From Streptomyces sp. WP-1 (GTDB taxonomy: Bacteria > Actinomycetota > Actinomycetes > Streptomycetales > Streptomycetaceae): a stretch of 64,000 nucleotides of DNA. The stretch lies in NCBI RefSeq assembly GCF_030450125.1, contig NZ_CP123923.1, positions 6,729,001 through 6,793,000 on the forward strand. Direction: 5' to 3'. Below, in pieces: positions 35,385 through 44,569 of the stretch. A model generated the notes under the pieces. The model did not search any database, had not been told where the DNA came from, and saw only the letters and a program-made list of their open reading frames with translations. Within the stretch, counting starts at the first letter, position 1. Each line of letters opens with the position of its first letter. Made by a program: the position numbers and the translations under genes.

Positions 35385-36350
35385 ATGCAGGCATGGCAGG
35401 TGCACGAGAACGGCGAGCCGAGCGAGGTGATGCGCCTCACCGAGACCGGGCGGCCCGTCCCGGGCGACGGCCAGGTGCTGCTGCGGGTGCGGGCGGCCAA
35501 TGTGAACTTCCCCGACGCGCTGCTGTGCCGGGGGCAGTACCAGGTGCGGCCGCCGCTGCCGTTCACGCCGGGCGTGGAGATCTGCGGCGAGACCGAGGAC
35601 GGCCGCCGGGTGCTCGCCACCCCCGCGCTGCCCCACGGCGGTTTCGCCGAGTACGCCCTCGCGGACGCCGCCGCCCTGCTGCCCGCGCCCGAGGCGCTGG
35701 ACGACGCGGAGGCCGCCGCGCTGCACATCGGCTACCAGACGGGCTGGTTCGGGCTGCACCGCAGGGCCCGCCTCGAAGCGGGCGAGACCCTGCTGGTGCA
35801 TGCCGCGGCCGGCGGCGTCGGCAGCGCGGCGGTGCAGCTCGGCAAGGCGGCCGGGGCCACCGTGATCGGCGTGGTCGGCGGCGCCGGCAAGGCGGCGGTC
35901 GCACGGGAACTGGGCTGCGACCTGGTCGTGGACCGGCGTACCGAGGACGTCATCGCCACCGTGAAGGCGGCCACCGGCGGGCGCGGCGCCGATGTGATCT
36001 ACGACCCCGTCGGCGGCGAGGCCTACGCGCAGTCCGCCAAGCTGGTCGCCTTCGAGGGCCGGATCGTGGTCGTCGGCTTCGCCGGCGGCACCGTCCCGAC
36101 CCCGGCGCTCAACCACGCCCTGGTGAAGAACTACGCGATCCTGGGCCTGCATTGGGGGCTGTACAACACCAAGAACCCCAAGCTGGTCCAGCACTGCCAC
36201 GAGCAGCTGACCGAGCTGGCCGCGCGCGGCGCGATCAAGCCGCTGGTGAGCGAGCGGGTGCCGCTGGCGGGTGCGGCGGCGGCCGTGCAGAAGGTGGCGG
36301 ACGGCCGCAGCACCGGCCGGATCGCCGTGACGACGGAGGTGGCGGCGTGA
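35385..36350 (+). CDS. NADPH:quinone oxidoreductase-family (MDR) enzyme
   Basis: 321 residues. Zinc-free medium-chain reductase: N-terminal GroES-like fold, FTPGVEICGE, then the Rossmann nucleotide-binding motif LLVHAAAGGVGSAAVQLGKAAG (about 143-164), and GRGADVIYDPVGG. Closest in pattern to quinone oxidoreductase/zeta-crystallin-like enzymes. Its stop overlaps the start of the next gene (GTGA), so the three genes to 38598 form one operon, probably acyl-chain or branched-acid catabolism. Confidence 0.88.
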   Translation: MQAWQVHENGEPSEVMRLTETGRPVPGDGQVLLRVRAANVNFPDALLCRGQYQVRPPLPFTPGVEICGETEDGRRVLATPALPHGGFAEYALADAAALLPAPEALDDAEAAALHIGYQTGWFGLHRRARLEAGETLLVHAAAGGVGSAAVQLGKAAGATVIGVVGGAGKAAVARELGCDLVVDRRTEDVIATVKAATGGRGADVIYDPVGGEAYAQSAKLVAFEGRIVVVGFAGGTVPTPALNHALVKNYAILGLHWGLYNTKNPKLVQHCHEQLTELAARGAIKPLVSERVPLAGAAAAVQKVADGRSTGRIAVTTEVAA

Positions 36351-37528
36351 GCGACGCCGGTGAACTGCGCGACCGTACCCGGGAGTTCCTCGCCGCGCAC
36401 CCGCCCGGGGGGACGGAGCGGCTGGACTTCCTGCGCGCCCGCTTCGACGCGGGCCTCGCCTGGGTGCACTACCCCGAGGGCCTGGGCGGCCTCGGCGCCC
36501 CCCGCTCCCTCCAGGCCGTCGTGGACGCCGAGCTGGAGGCGGCGGGCGCCCCCGACAACGACCCCCGGCGGATCGGCATCGGCCTCGGCATGGCCGCCCC
36601 GACGATCCTCCAGTACGGCACCGAGGAGCAGCGGCGCCGGCTGCTGCGGCCCCTGTGGACGGGCGAGGAGGTCTGGTGCCAGCTGTTCAGCGAGCCCGGC
36701 GCCGGCTCCGACCTGGCCGCGCTCGGCACCCGGGCCGTCCGGGCGGGCGACGACTGGGTGGTCAACGGGCAGAAGGTGTGGACCTCCAGCGCCCATCTCG
36801 CCCGCTGGGCCATCCTGATCGCCCGCACCGACCCGGACGTGCCCAAGCACCAGGGCATCACCTACTTCGTGTGCGACATGACCGACCCCGGCGTCGAGGT
36901 CCGGCCGCTGCGGCAGATCACCGGTGAGGCCGAGTTCAACGAGGTCTTCCTCACCGACGTCCGCATCCCCGACAGCCGCCGCCTCGGCGCGGTCGGCGAG
37001 GGCTGGCGGGTCGCGCAGACCACGCTCAACAACGAACGCGTCGCCATCGGCGGTATGCGGCTGCCCCGCGAGGGCGGCATGATCGGCCCGGTCTCGAAGA
37101 CCTGGCGGGAACGCCCGGAGCTGCGCACCCACGATCTGCACCAGCGGCTGCTGAAGCTGTGGGTGGAGGCCGAGGTCGCCCGGCTCACCGGCGAACGCCT
37201 GCGCCAGCAGCTCACCGTCGGCCAGCCCGGCCCCGAGGGCGCCGGCATGAAGCTCGCCTTCGCCCGCCTCAACCAGGAGATCAGCGGCCTGGAGGTGGAA
37301 CTCCGGGGCGCAGAGGGCCTGTTGTACGACGACTGGACGATGCGCCGCCCGGAACTGGTGGACTTCACCGGCCGGGACGCCGGATACCGCTATCTGCGGG
37401 CCAAGGGCAACAGCATCGAGGGCGGGACCAGCGAGATCCTGCTGAACATCGTCGCCGAGCGCGTCCTCGGGCTGCCCGCCGAGCCGCGCACCGACAAGGA
37501 CGTCGCCTGGAAGGACCTGGCCCGATGA
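36347..37528 (+). CDS. Acyl-CoA dehydrogenase, large partner
   Basis: 393 residues from GTG 36347. FAD-binding CQLFSEPGAGSD (about 111-122), WVVNGQKVWTSSAHLARW and the C-terminal KGNSIEGGTSEILLNIVAERVLGLP. The catalytic-base position lies in the central helices. Like FadE26/FadE27-type pairs in actinobacteria, it is followed by a second shorter acyl-CoA dehydrogenase, suggesting an alpha2beta2 heteromer acting on bulky or side-chain acyl-CoAs. Coupling by ATGA overlap. Confidence 0.9.
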   Translation: MSDAGELRDRTREFLAAHPPGGTERLDFLRARFDAGLAWVHYPEGLGGLGAPRSLQAVVDAELEAAGAPDNDPRRIGIGLGMAAPTILQYGTEEQRRRLLRPLWTGEEVWCQLFSEPGAGSDLAALGTRAVRAGDDWVVNGQKVWTSSAHLARWAILIARTDPDVPKHQGITYFVCDMTDPGVEVRPLRQITGEAEFNEVFLTDVRIPDSRRLGAVGEGWRVAQTTLNNERVAIGGMRLPREGGMIGPVSKTWRERPELRTHDLHQRLLKLWVEAEVARLTGERLRQQLTVGQPGPEGAGMKLAFARLNQEISGLEVELRGAEGLLYDDWTMRRPELVDFTGRDAGYRYLRAKGNSIEGGTSEILLNIVAERVLGLPAEPRTDKDVAWKDLAR

Positions 37529-38598
37529 CCGACCTGCTGTACTCGGAGGAGGAAGAGGCACTGCGGGCCGCCGTACGGGACCTGCTCACCGACCACTGCG
37601 CCGCGGCCGGGGTCATCGCGCGCGCCGAGTCGGCGGCCCCGCACGACCCCGGCCTGTGGAAGTCCCTCGCGCAGAACATGGGCCTGGCCGGGCTGCTGAT
37701 CCCCGAGGCGCTCGGCGGCCAGGGCGCCACCCATCGCGAAGCCGCCGTCGTACTGGAGGAGCTGGGCCGGGCGGTCGCCCCGGTGCCGTACCTCACCAGC
37801 GCGGTCGTGGCCACCGAGGCCCTGCTCGCCTGCGGCGACGAGGAACTGCTGGAGAAGCTCGCGACCGGTCGCACCATCGGCGTGCTCGCCGTCGGGCTGC
37901 ACCTCGGTCCGGGCGCCGAGGTGCCGGTCGTACGACTCGAGAACGGCACCCTGCACGGCGAGTTGACCGGCATCGCGGACGCGGCCGCCGCCGATGTGCT
38001 GCTCGTCCCGGCCGACGACGGCGGTCTGTACGCGGTGGCCGCCGACGCCGTCACCCGCGCTCCCCAGACCTCTCTGGACCTCACCCGGCCGCTCGCCGCC
38101 GTCACCCTCGACGGGGTGCCCGGCCGCCGGGTCGGTGACGCCGAGCCCGCCGTACGACGCGCCCTGCGGGCCGCCGCCGGGCTGCTCGCCTCCGAGCAAC
38201 TGGGCCTCGCCGAATGGGCGTTGACCGAGACGGTGCGCTATCTCAAGGAGCGCAAGCAGTTCAACCGGCCGGTCGGCGGGTTCCAGGCGCTCAAGCACCG
38301 GCTCGCCCAGCTGTGGCTGGAGGTGGTGAACCTGCGGGCCGCCGCGCGCGCCGCCGCCGACGCGCTGGCCACCGGCGAGGACACCGACATCACGGTGGCC
38401 GTCGCCCAGGCGTACGCCGCCCCCGTCGCCGTCCGCGCCGCCGAGGAGGCGCTCCAGCTGCACGGCGGGCTCGGCATGACCTGGGAGCACCCCGTGCACC
38501 TGTGCCTGAAGCGGGCCAAGGCGGGCTCCCTCGCCTACGGCACCGCGGGTGCCCACCGCGAGGCCCTGGCCGAACTGGTCGATCTGCGGGCCCCGTAA
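37525..38598 (+). CDS. Acyl-CoA dehydrogenase, small partner
   Basis: 357 residues from ATG 37525. An N-terminal helical domain (LYSEEEEALRAAVRDLL), LLIPEALGGQGAT, and the C-terminal YLKERKQFNRPVGGFQALKH and QLHGGLGMTWEHPVHLCLKRA are recognisable. The middle beta-domain motif (usual xxTEPxAGSD) is missing, consistent with the non-flavin-binding partner half of a heteromeric acyl-CoA dehydrogenase. Last gene of the operon. Confidence 0.9.
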   Translation: MTDLLYSEEEEALRAAVRDLLTDHCAAAGVIARAESAAPHDPGLWKSLAQNMGLAGLLIPEALGGQGATHREAAVVLEELGRAVAPVPYLTSAVVATEALLACGDEELLEKLATGRTIGVLAVGLHLGPGAEVPVVRLENGTLHGELTGIADAAAADVLLVPADDGGLYAVAADAVTRAPQTSLDLTRPLAAVTLDGVPGRRVGDAEPAVRRALRAAAGLLASEQLGLAEWALTETVRYLKERKQFNRPVGGFQALKHRLAQLWLEVVNLRAAARAAADALATGEDTDITVAVAQAYAAPVAVRAAEEALQLHGGLGMTWEHPVHLCLKRAKAGSLAYGTAGAHREALAELVDLRAP

Positions 38599-38737
38599 GG
38601 CCGTAATAGGCCGTGGTGGGGCCATAACGCCGGAAACATCACACGATCGGAGGACATGTCAGCTGCCCGGTGGAACCCTCCGCTACGCCACACTTGCGGC
38701 CGAACGCCGCTCATGGGCGTGGCGGAGGAGGTTCCCG

Positions 38738-38932
38738 ATGGCGATTTCCATCTCTGTGGTGCTGCTGCTCCTGATCCTGGCCGTGATCTTCATGCGCAAT
38801 GGTTCGCTGAAGGTCTCCCACGCCTTGGTCTGCATGATGCTCGGCTTCTATCTGGCGTGTTCGAGCATGGCGCCGACCATCCACAACGGGCTCGACGCGA
38901 CGGCCGCCCTGGTGAGCAGCCTGCGGCCCTGA
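38738..38932 (+). CDS. Small two-TM membrane protein
   Basis: 64 residues from ATG 38738 with a strong GGAGGAGG ribosome site. Two hydrophobic segments (about 4-19 and 28-46) separated by FMRNGSLKVSH. I recognise this type as a conserved small Streptomyces membrane protein without known function. It ends 5 bp from the convergent glycosidase stop. Confidence 0.75.
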   Translation: MAISISVVLLLLILAVIFMRNGSLKVSHALVCMMLGFYLACSSMAPTIHNGLDATAALVSSLRP

Positions 38933-38937
38933 GCCGG

Positions 38938-40176
38938 TCAGCCCGTGGCGAAGACGCCGAGCCCGTTCGCCACGGGCCGCTCCGCGCCGCCGCTCGGATG
39001 GTTGCGGACCGTCACGGCGCCCGCGCCGCTGCCGCGGGTGACCATCTCGGTGGAGCCGCCGCCGTCCAGGTTGAACGCGTCGGTGGCGCCCAACGACCGC
39101 ATGGCGGTGGCCTCTTCGGCGACCGTCAGGCCGGTCCGGTAGGCGACGGCGCCGTCCAGGGCCAGGAGCAGCAGCCGCCGGCCGCCGTCGGCGAAGCCCA
39201 CCACGGTGCGCACCGCCGAGGTGGTGTCGTTCAGCCCGGCGAGCGGCCGGCCGTCGCGCAGCACCGGGAAGCCGCCGAGCGCGCAGGCGTAGGCGACCCG
39301 GGAGGTGGCCGCGACCAGCCGGTGGGTCACGGACACCGGGTCCCCGACCGAGAGTCCACGCAGCTCCCGGGCGCCCGCCTCGCGCCCCAGCAGGACCGTG
39401 GTGCCCGCCGGGATCGCGCCGCTGCCCGGCGCGTCGGCGACGGAGACCACCCGGCCGCGGCGCACCGTCGCCTCGTACGTCTCGGAAGCGCATGCCGCGG
39501 CCCGGTCCGTGTCGGTGCCGCAGACCGCGCGCTCGCGCGAGGCGCCGCCCCATCCGGAGGTGTAGGCGCCGACCGAATTCACCGGCAGCGCGTACTGGTT
39601 GAGGCCCTTCAGCGGCAGCCTCCCCGCCGGGGTGGTCACCGAGCCGGACAGGGTGAGGCGGTCCAGGCGGGCCCGGTGGTCGGTGCCCACGCCGAGGACG
39701 TCCTCGGTGTCCGTGCCCGGGGGGAGCGCGGGTCCGAACCGCTGGCCGTCGGGGACCGCGGCCTTGAGGACCCGGCCGTTCGCCACCGCCGGGCCGACGC
39801 TCGCGCCGGTGGGGTCCACGCCCGGGTGCTGGGTCTCGGTGATGTCGAAGAAGTCCCCGTTGACGCCCGCGACCGCCCTGGACGCGTCCGCCATCCGGGA
39901 GACCGTGGCGCGCTCGGCCACCGCTCCCGGGTGCAGCAGGCCGACCCGCACGCGCGGATCGCCGAGGTCGACCGTGAGGAGATGGGCGTGTGTGGTGCCC
40001 GCGGCGGCGGGGAGGTCGAACTGCCGGTAGGTGACGCCCGGCGCGAGGGTGGTGCCCGCCGCGACGGCACCGGCCGGTGCCGCCCCCGCGAGGGCCGCGC
40101 CGGCCAGTACGCCGAAGGCCGTGACAACCGTGAGAACCGCTCTGCCCGCTGCCGAACGCCCGCGACGTCTGGTCAC
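38938..40176 (-). CDS. Secreted phosphodiester glycosidase (NAGPA-domain) protein
   Basis: 412 residues from GTG 40176. A signal peptide spans residues 1-38 (hydrophobic VLTVVTAFGVLAGAALAGAA). The NAGPA/DUF2233 domain is recognised by AGVNGDFFDITETQHP (about 101-116), AYACALGGFPVLRDGRPL and the C-terminal SLGATDAFNLDGGGSTEMV (about 358-376). Such enzymes uncover phosphodiester-linked sugars or act on exopolysaccharides. The target is unknown. Lies alone, convergent with the small membrane protein. Confidence 0.88.
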   Translation of the reverse strand: MTRRRGRSAAGRAVLTVVTAFGVLAGAALAGAAPAGAVAAGTTLAPGVTYRQFDLPAAAGTTHAHLLTVDLGDPRVRVGLLHPGAVAERATVSRMADASRAVAGVNGDFFDITETQHPGVDPTGASVGPAVANGRVLKAAVPDGQRFGPALPPGTDTEDVLGVGTDHRARLDRLTLSGSVTTPAGRLPLKGLNQYALPVNSVGAYTSGWGGASRERAVCGTDTDRAAACASETYEATVRRGRVVSVADAPGSGAIPAGTTVLLGREAGARELRGLSVGDPVSVTHRLVAATSRVAYACALGGFPVLRDGRPLAGLNDTTSAVRTVVGFADGGRRLLLLALDGAVAYRTGLTVAEEATAMRSLGATDAFNLDGGGSTEMVTRGSGAGAVTVRNHPSGGAERPVANGLGVFATG

Positions 40177-40251
40177 CGTGCCCCCTGATGTCTCGTCAAC
40201 TGTCCCTGTGTACAGGGGCAGTGCAGCAGACGGGGGCGGCCGGCGGGCGGA

Positions 40252-40611
40252 CTAGGCGCCGACTACGCGAGAACGGGTGAGAAAACGCACCCCCTCGGGT
40301 GCCTCCAGGGAGAAACCGCTGCCCCGGCCCGGGACGACGTCCACGATGAGCCGGGTATGGCTCCAGACCTCGTACTGGCTGCGCGACATCCAGAAGGTGA
40401 CCGGCTCCGCCACGCCCGCCACGTCCAGTTCGGCGAGCAGCACGTCCGAGCCGCCGGTGCGGAACTCGCCGTCCGGATAGCACATGGGCGCGCTGCCGTC
40501 GCAGCAGCCGCCGGACTGATGGAACATCAGCGGTCCGTGCTCGGCGCGCAGCCGGCGCACCAGTTCCTGGGCGCGCTCGGTGAGTTGTACGCGCGGGACT
40601 TCCTCTTCCAT
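40252..40611 (-). CDS. DUF779 protein
   Basis: 119 residues from ATG 40611. The Cys-rich motif FHQSGGCCDGSAPMCYP (about 30-46) and FWMSRSQYEVWSHTRLIVDV are the DUF779 signature. The family is usually encoded beside acetaldehyde/aldehyde dehydrogenases; here the nearest aldehyde dehydrogenase is 8 kb away, so this copy is detached. Likely metal-binding through the cysteines. It lies 40 nt upstream of the permease stop side, same strand. Confidence 0.88.
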   Translation of the reverse strand: MEEEVPRVQLTERAQELVRRLRAEHGPLMFHQSGGCCDGSAPMCYPDGEFRTGGSDVLLAELDVAGVAEPVTFWMSRSQYEVWSHTRLIVDVVPGRGSGFSLEAPEGVRFLTRSRVVGA

Positions 40612-40651
40612 GGCACCGTCCTGGCAACCGGGGCGTCCGACCCGGCCAGTC

Positions 40652-42112
40652 TCACGGATGCTCCGGGCGCCGTCCAGAGCGCGCGCCCGGACGCGCCGGC
40701 AGCGCGTAGGCGGCGGCGGACACCACGAGGCCCGCCGGGAGGGCGAGGTCCACCCCGCCGAGGGCGGTGGCCAGCGGGCCGGTGTAGACCGTGTCGACGC
40801 ACAGCGCGGAGGCGGCCACCCCCAGGCAGAGGGCCAGCGCGCCACGCCGGTTGACGCCTCCGGTGAACCAGAAGGGGCTGTCCGGACTCTCGTCGGTGAG
40901 CGCGGGACCGTCGTACCGGTTGCGGCGCAGCAGGATGTCGACGGCGTACACGGCCGTGCTCGGGCCGAGCAGCACCACGGTCAGCTGGAGCACATCGCCG
41001 ACCGTGTCCAGGAAGTTCGAGACGAGCAGCGCGTACAGGGTGAGCGAGACGGACACCGTGCCGTCGATCAGGACGCTGACCTGGCGGCGGATGCGCAGGC
41101 CGACGGCCTGGAGGGCGAGCCCCGCGCTGTAGGCGGTCAGTGCGTTCAGGGCGATGGTGCCGAGGACCAGCGCGAGCAGGAAGAGGGGCCGGAACCAGGC
41201 GGGCAGCAGCGGCTGGAGAGAGGACTCCGGGTCGTTCATGTCGACGGCCGTCGCCGCACACGCGCCGAGCCCGCACACCACCACGCTCGGCAGGAACCCG
41301 CCGGACGCCGTCCAGCCGGCCACCGCCCGCGCCGGGGTGGCGCGCGGCAGATAGCGGGAGAAGTCGGCGCTGGTGGTGTACGACAGGGGACCCGAGGCGA
41401 TCAGGGCGACACCGGAGAGCACGGTCGCCCACAGCGCGTTGCCGGTCAGCGGGTGCTCCGGCGCGTACCCGAAGTCCGTGTGCCGCAGCACCACGACCGC
41501 GAGGACCGCGAACACGGCCGTCAGCGCGAGGGTGATCGGCAGATAGAGACGGACGATCGCGGCATGGCCGTAGACGCTGATGGCGAGGGTGAGCGCGGCG
41601 ATGAGCACCACCACCAGCGTCTTCACCGCCGTGTTCACCGGCAGTCCGGTGTCGCCCACCAGGGAGAAGGCGGCGGTGGCCGCGGCGGCCAGGTTGAGCG
41701 CGAAGTAGCAGACGGAGATCAGCCAGCCGGTCACCGCGTTGCTGACCCGGTTGCCGCGCACCCCGTACAGCGTCCGCGTGATGACCTCGCTCGGCGCGCC
41801 CGCCGCCGGACCGGGCACCGCGAGCAGCCCGGTGAGCAGCCAGAACAGATTGCCCACGACGATCACCGCGAGCGCCTGCCACAGGCTCAGGCCCATCAGC
41901 ACCAGTGCCCCGCCGACCACCAGGCTCAGGTAGTTGACGTTGGCGGCGGCCCACACCGCGAACAACTCCCGCGGCCTGCCCCGGCGTTCGGAGTCCGGTA
42001 TGTGGTCGATGCCGTGCGACTCCACCCCGCCGGCGGCCCGGGGCGCGGGGCCGGTCTCCTCGGCGGACATGGTCCGCGCGTCGGGACTCGGGTCGGGGAG
42101 CGTGGACGCCAT
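40652..42112 (-). CDS. NCS1-family cytosine/purine/hydantoin permease
   Basis: 486 residues with about twelve transmembrane helices. FAVWAAANVNYLSLVVGGALVL in TM1, TLYGVRGNRV and SGPLSYTTSADFSRYLPRAT are landmarks of the NCS1 nucleobase:cation symporter family. Divergent from a TetR gene that is followed by an amidohydrolase, suggesting uptake of a nitrogen heterocycle or amide later hydrolysed by that enzyme. The exact substrate is unknown. Confidence 0.9.
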   Translation of the reverse strand: MASTLPDPSPDARTMSAEETGPAPRAAGGVESHGIDHIPDSERRGRPRELFAVWAAANVNYLSLVVGGALVLMGLSLWQALAVIVVGNLFWLLTGLLAVPGPAAGAPSEVITRTLYGVRGNRVSNAVTGWLISVCYFALNLAAAATAAFSLVGDTGLPVNTAVKTLVVVLIAALTLAISVYGHAAIVRLYLPITLALTAVFAVLAVVVLRHTDFGYAPEHPLTGNALWATVLSGVALIASGPLSYTTSADFSRYLPRATPARAVAGWTASGGFLPSVVVCGLGACAATAVDMNDPESSLQPLLPAWFRPLFLLALVLGTIALNALTAYSAGLALQAVGLRIRRQVSVLIDGTVSVSLTLYALLVSNFLDTVGDVLQLTVVLLGPSTAVYAVDILLRRNRYDGPALTDESPDSPFWFTGGVNRRGALALCLGVAASALCVDTVYTGPLATALGGVDLALPAGLVVSAAAYALPARPGARSGRRPEHP

Positions 42113-42149
42113 GGGGCCCTCCGTAAGCGGCGGGAAGGGGAGGCAGGTC

Positions 42150-42200
42150 GCTTATTGGGCGGGCGACCAGTTGCTTATTGGTCGGTCACTCAATAGCATC
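42150..42200. promoter_or_regulatory. Direct and inverted repeats, probable TetR operator
   Basis: GCTTATTGG occurs at 42150-42158 and again at 42173-42181 (23 bp apart, about two helical turns). TATTG-N10-CAATA (42176-42195) and GACCA-N9-TGGTC (42165-42183) are overlapping inverted repeats. All lie between the NCS1 permease and the TetR start. Confidence 0.55.
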
Positions 42201-42206
42201 GCCGTC

Positions 42207-42875
42207 ATGTCGTCAAGCGTTCAGCGCAAACGAATCCGCAAGGATCCGGCCGCCCGGCGGGCCGAGATCGTGGACACGGCCGCCGCGATCGCCCTGGCCG
42301 AGGGCCTCGAATGCGTCACCCTGCGCCGGATCGCCGAGGAACTGGCGGTGCGGCCGGGGCTGATCAGCCACTACTTCCCCTCGGCCGAGGAGCTGGTGGC
42401 GGAGGCGTTCGGCAGCGCGGCCACGGGGGAACTGGACCGCCTGCTGCCTCCCGGGCCCCATGACGGCCGCCCGGTCGAGCGGCTGGCCCGCTTCCTCGAC
42501 CACACCTCGGGGGAGGCGTACGACGCGATCAGCCGGCTCTGGCTCAACGCCCGCCACCTCAGCCGCTACCGGCCCCCGCTGCGTGACCGGGTCCTCGTCC
42601 AGGAGGCCGACTGGCGTGGCCGCCTCGAAGGGCTGGTCCAGGACGGCGTGGCCGCCGGTGAGTTCCGCACCGAGGACCCGCTCGCGGTCGCGCTCCAGAT
42701 CCTCGTCGTCCTCGACGGGCTCAGCGTCGACGTCAACACGGTCGACGCCGTCAGTGCCGTCAGCGCCGTCAGCCCGGAACTCCCGGCCGCGGTGCGGCGG
42801 ATGGCGCATCGCACGGCGGAATGTGAACTCGGCCTGGCGGAGGGCGCGTTGGAGCGCGCCGTGAGTGCCGGCTGA
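42207..42875 (+). CDS. TetR-family regulator of permease/amidohydrolase
   Basis: 222 residues from ATG 42207. TetR HTH: VTLRRIAEELAVRPGLISHYFPSAEELVAEAF (about 35-66). The C-terminal half resembles BetI-like regulators. An odd VDAVSAVSAVSPEL stretch near residue 190 arises from GTCAGCGCC-type tandem codons. Placed between the permease and the amidohydrolase, it most likely controls both, acting at the repeats just upstream. Confidence 0.9.
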   Translation: MSSSVQRKRIRKDPAARRAEIVDTAAAIALAEGLECVTLRRIAEELAVRPGLISHYFPSAEELVAEAFGSAATGELDRLLPPGPHDGRPVERLARFLDHTSGEAYDAISRLWLNARHLSRYRPPLRDRVLVQEADWRGRLEGLVQDGVAAGEFRTEDPLAVALQILVVLDGLSVDVNTVDAVSAVSAVSPELPAAVRRMAHRTAECELGLAEGALERAVSAG

Positions 42876-42893
42876 CACCCCCCGCCTGCCCTT

Positions 42894-42950
42894 GAAGCCC
42901 GAAGCCCGAAGCCCGAAGCCCGACGTTCCGAAGCCCGAAGCGCGAAGGAG
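42894..42950 (+). repeat. GAAGCCC heptanucleotide tandem repeat running into a ribosome site
   Basis: Four perfect tandem GAAGCCC units (42894-42921), an 8-nt interruption GACGTTCC, then GAAGCCC (42930-42936), GAAGCGC (42937-42943) and GAAGGAG (42944-42950). The last unit is the Shine-Dalgarno of the GTG start at 42956. Sits between the TetR stop and the amidohydrolase start. Confidence 0.85.
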
Positions 42951-42955
42951 CCCCC

Positions 42956-44569
42956 GTGCCCGCCGACCTCGTCCTGCTCTCCGCCCGGCTGCTCGACCCG
43001 GCCACCGGCGGCCTCCTGCCGCACACCGCGCTCGCCGCGCGCGACGGGCGCATCGTGCTGCTCGGCGACGACCGGGAGGCCCGCGCGCTCGCCGGGCCCC
43101 GCAGCACCGTGCTGGACCTGCGCGGCGCGGTGGTCGTACCGGGCCTGACCGACGGGCATCTGCACCCGGTCTCCGGCGCCGAGCGCACCATGGGCGTCGA
43201 CCTCTCCGGCTGCCGCGACCTGACCGCCGTACGGGACGCGCTCGCCGGGGCCGCGCGGGAGCTGCCGCCGGGCGGCTGGCTGCGCGGCTGGGGCCTCGAC
43301 CCCAACGCCTTCGGCACCGCACCGGTCGGCCACGCGGCACTCGCCCCCGTCCTCGACGGCGTTCCGGCCCTCCTCGACCTCTTCGACGGCCACTCGCTGC
43401 TCGCCAGTGAACGCGCCCTGAACCTGGCGGGCATCGACGGGCCGCGCACCTTCGCACAGGGCTCCGAGATCGTGTGCGACGCCGAGGGCCGGCCCACCGG
43501 ACTGCTCCTGGAGGACGCCGCCTGCGAACTGGCCGAGGCCGCCGCGCCCAAGCCGACCGAGGCCCAGATACGGGCCCGGACCGCCGAGGTGCTGGGCGCC
43601 ATGGCCGCGGCCGGCCTCACCGGCGGGCACGCCATGGACGGCACCGGCCGCGACGTCTACGCCGCCCTGGAGGCCGAGGACGCGCTGCCCCTGCGGCTGC
43701 GGGTCCACCCCTGGTGCCGCCCGGAGACCGACGACGACGCCCTCGCCGGACTGATCCGGCTCCAGGGCAGCGGCGGCGCGCTGTGGCGGGTGGCGGGCGT
43801 GAAGCTGTTCATGGACGGCACCATCGACAACGGCACCGCCTGGCTGGAGGACCCCGACCGGCACGGCGAGTCCGCCCGTGCCTTCTGGCCCGAACCCCGG
43901 CGCTACACCCAGGTGATCACCGCCCTGCACCGCGCCGGGGTGCCCACCGCCACCCACGCCATCGGCGACGCGGCCGTACGGCATGTGCTGGACTCCGTGG
44001 AGAAGGCGCAGGCCGGGCGTCCGGGCGGCCCGCGGCACCGCGTCGAGCACATCGAGACCGTGCCGGACGACACCGTACGGCGGTTCGCGCCGCTCGGGGT
44101 CGCCGCGTCCATGCAGCCGACGCACTGCTGCGAGTTCACCCGCGCCGACCACACCGACAACTGGTCGCGGCGGCTCGGCGAGGAGCGGGCGGCGCGCGCG
44201 TTCCGCTGCCGTGATCTGTGGGCGGCCGGGGCGAGAGTGGTGCTCGGCTCCGACTGGCCCATCGCGCCGTACCCGCCGCTCCAGGTCATGGCCGGGGCCC
44301 GGCACCGCCGCCCCGCCGACCTCTCCCTGCCGCCGCACGGCCCCGAACAGGCCCTCACCGGGCTCCAGGCGCTGCGGGCCATGACCGTGAACGCCGCCTG
44401 GGTCGCGGGGGAGGAGGAGCACGCGGGGCGGCTCGCTCTCGGGTACCGCGCCGACCTCACGGTGCTCGCGGAGGACCCCCTCGCAGTGGCCGACACCGAG
44501 CTGGCGGAGGTGCCGGTGGTGCTCGCGGTGGTGGAGGGGCGGGTGAGGTATCGGGGGGAGGGGATGTAG
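42956..44569 (+). CDS. YtcJ-like metal-dependent amidohydrolase
   Basis: 537 residues from GTG 42956 with GAAGGAG 5 nt upstream. Amidohydrolase (Amidohydro_3) fold: VVVPGLTDGHLHPVSG holds the HxH-type metal site (about residues 58-73), HAIGDAAVRHVLD and RVEHIETVPDD supply further ligands, and LGSDWPIAPYPPLQ the catalytic Asp near the C-terminal third. YtcJ homologues hydrolyse N-acyl or cyclic amide substrates. Expected to work with the NCS1 permease under the shared TetR regulator. Confidence 0.9.
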   Translation: MPADLVLLSARLLDPATGGLLPHTALAARDGRIVLLGDDREARALAGPRSTVLDLRGAVVVPGLTDGHLHPVSGAERTMGVDLSGCRDLTAVRDALAGAARELPPGGWLRGWGLDPNAFGTAPVGHAALAPVLDGVPALLDLFDGHSLLASERALNLAGIDGPRTFAQGSEIVCDAEGRPTGLLLEDAACELAEAAAPKPTEAQIRARTAEVLGAMAAAGLTGGHAMDGTGRDVYAALEAEDALPLRLRVHPWCRPETDDDALAGLIRLQGSGGALWRVAGVKLFMDGTIDNGTAWLEDPDRHGESARAFWPEPRRYTQVITALHRAGVPTATHAIGDAAVRHVLDSVEKAQAGRPGGPRHRVEHIETVPDDTVRRFAPLGVAASMQPTHCCEFTRADHTDNWSRRLGEERAARAFRCRDLWAAGARVVLGSDWPIAPYPPLQVMAGARHRRPADLSLPPHGPEQALTGLQALRAMTVNAAWVAGEEEHAGRLALGYRADLTVLAEDPLAVADTELAEVPVVLAVVEGRVRYRGEGM

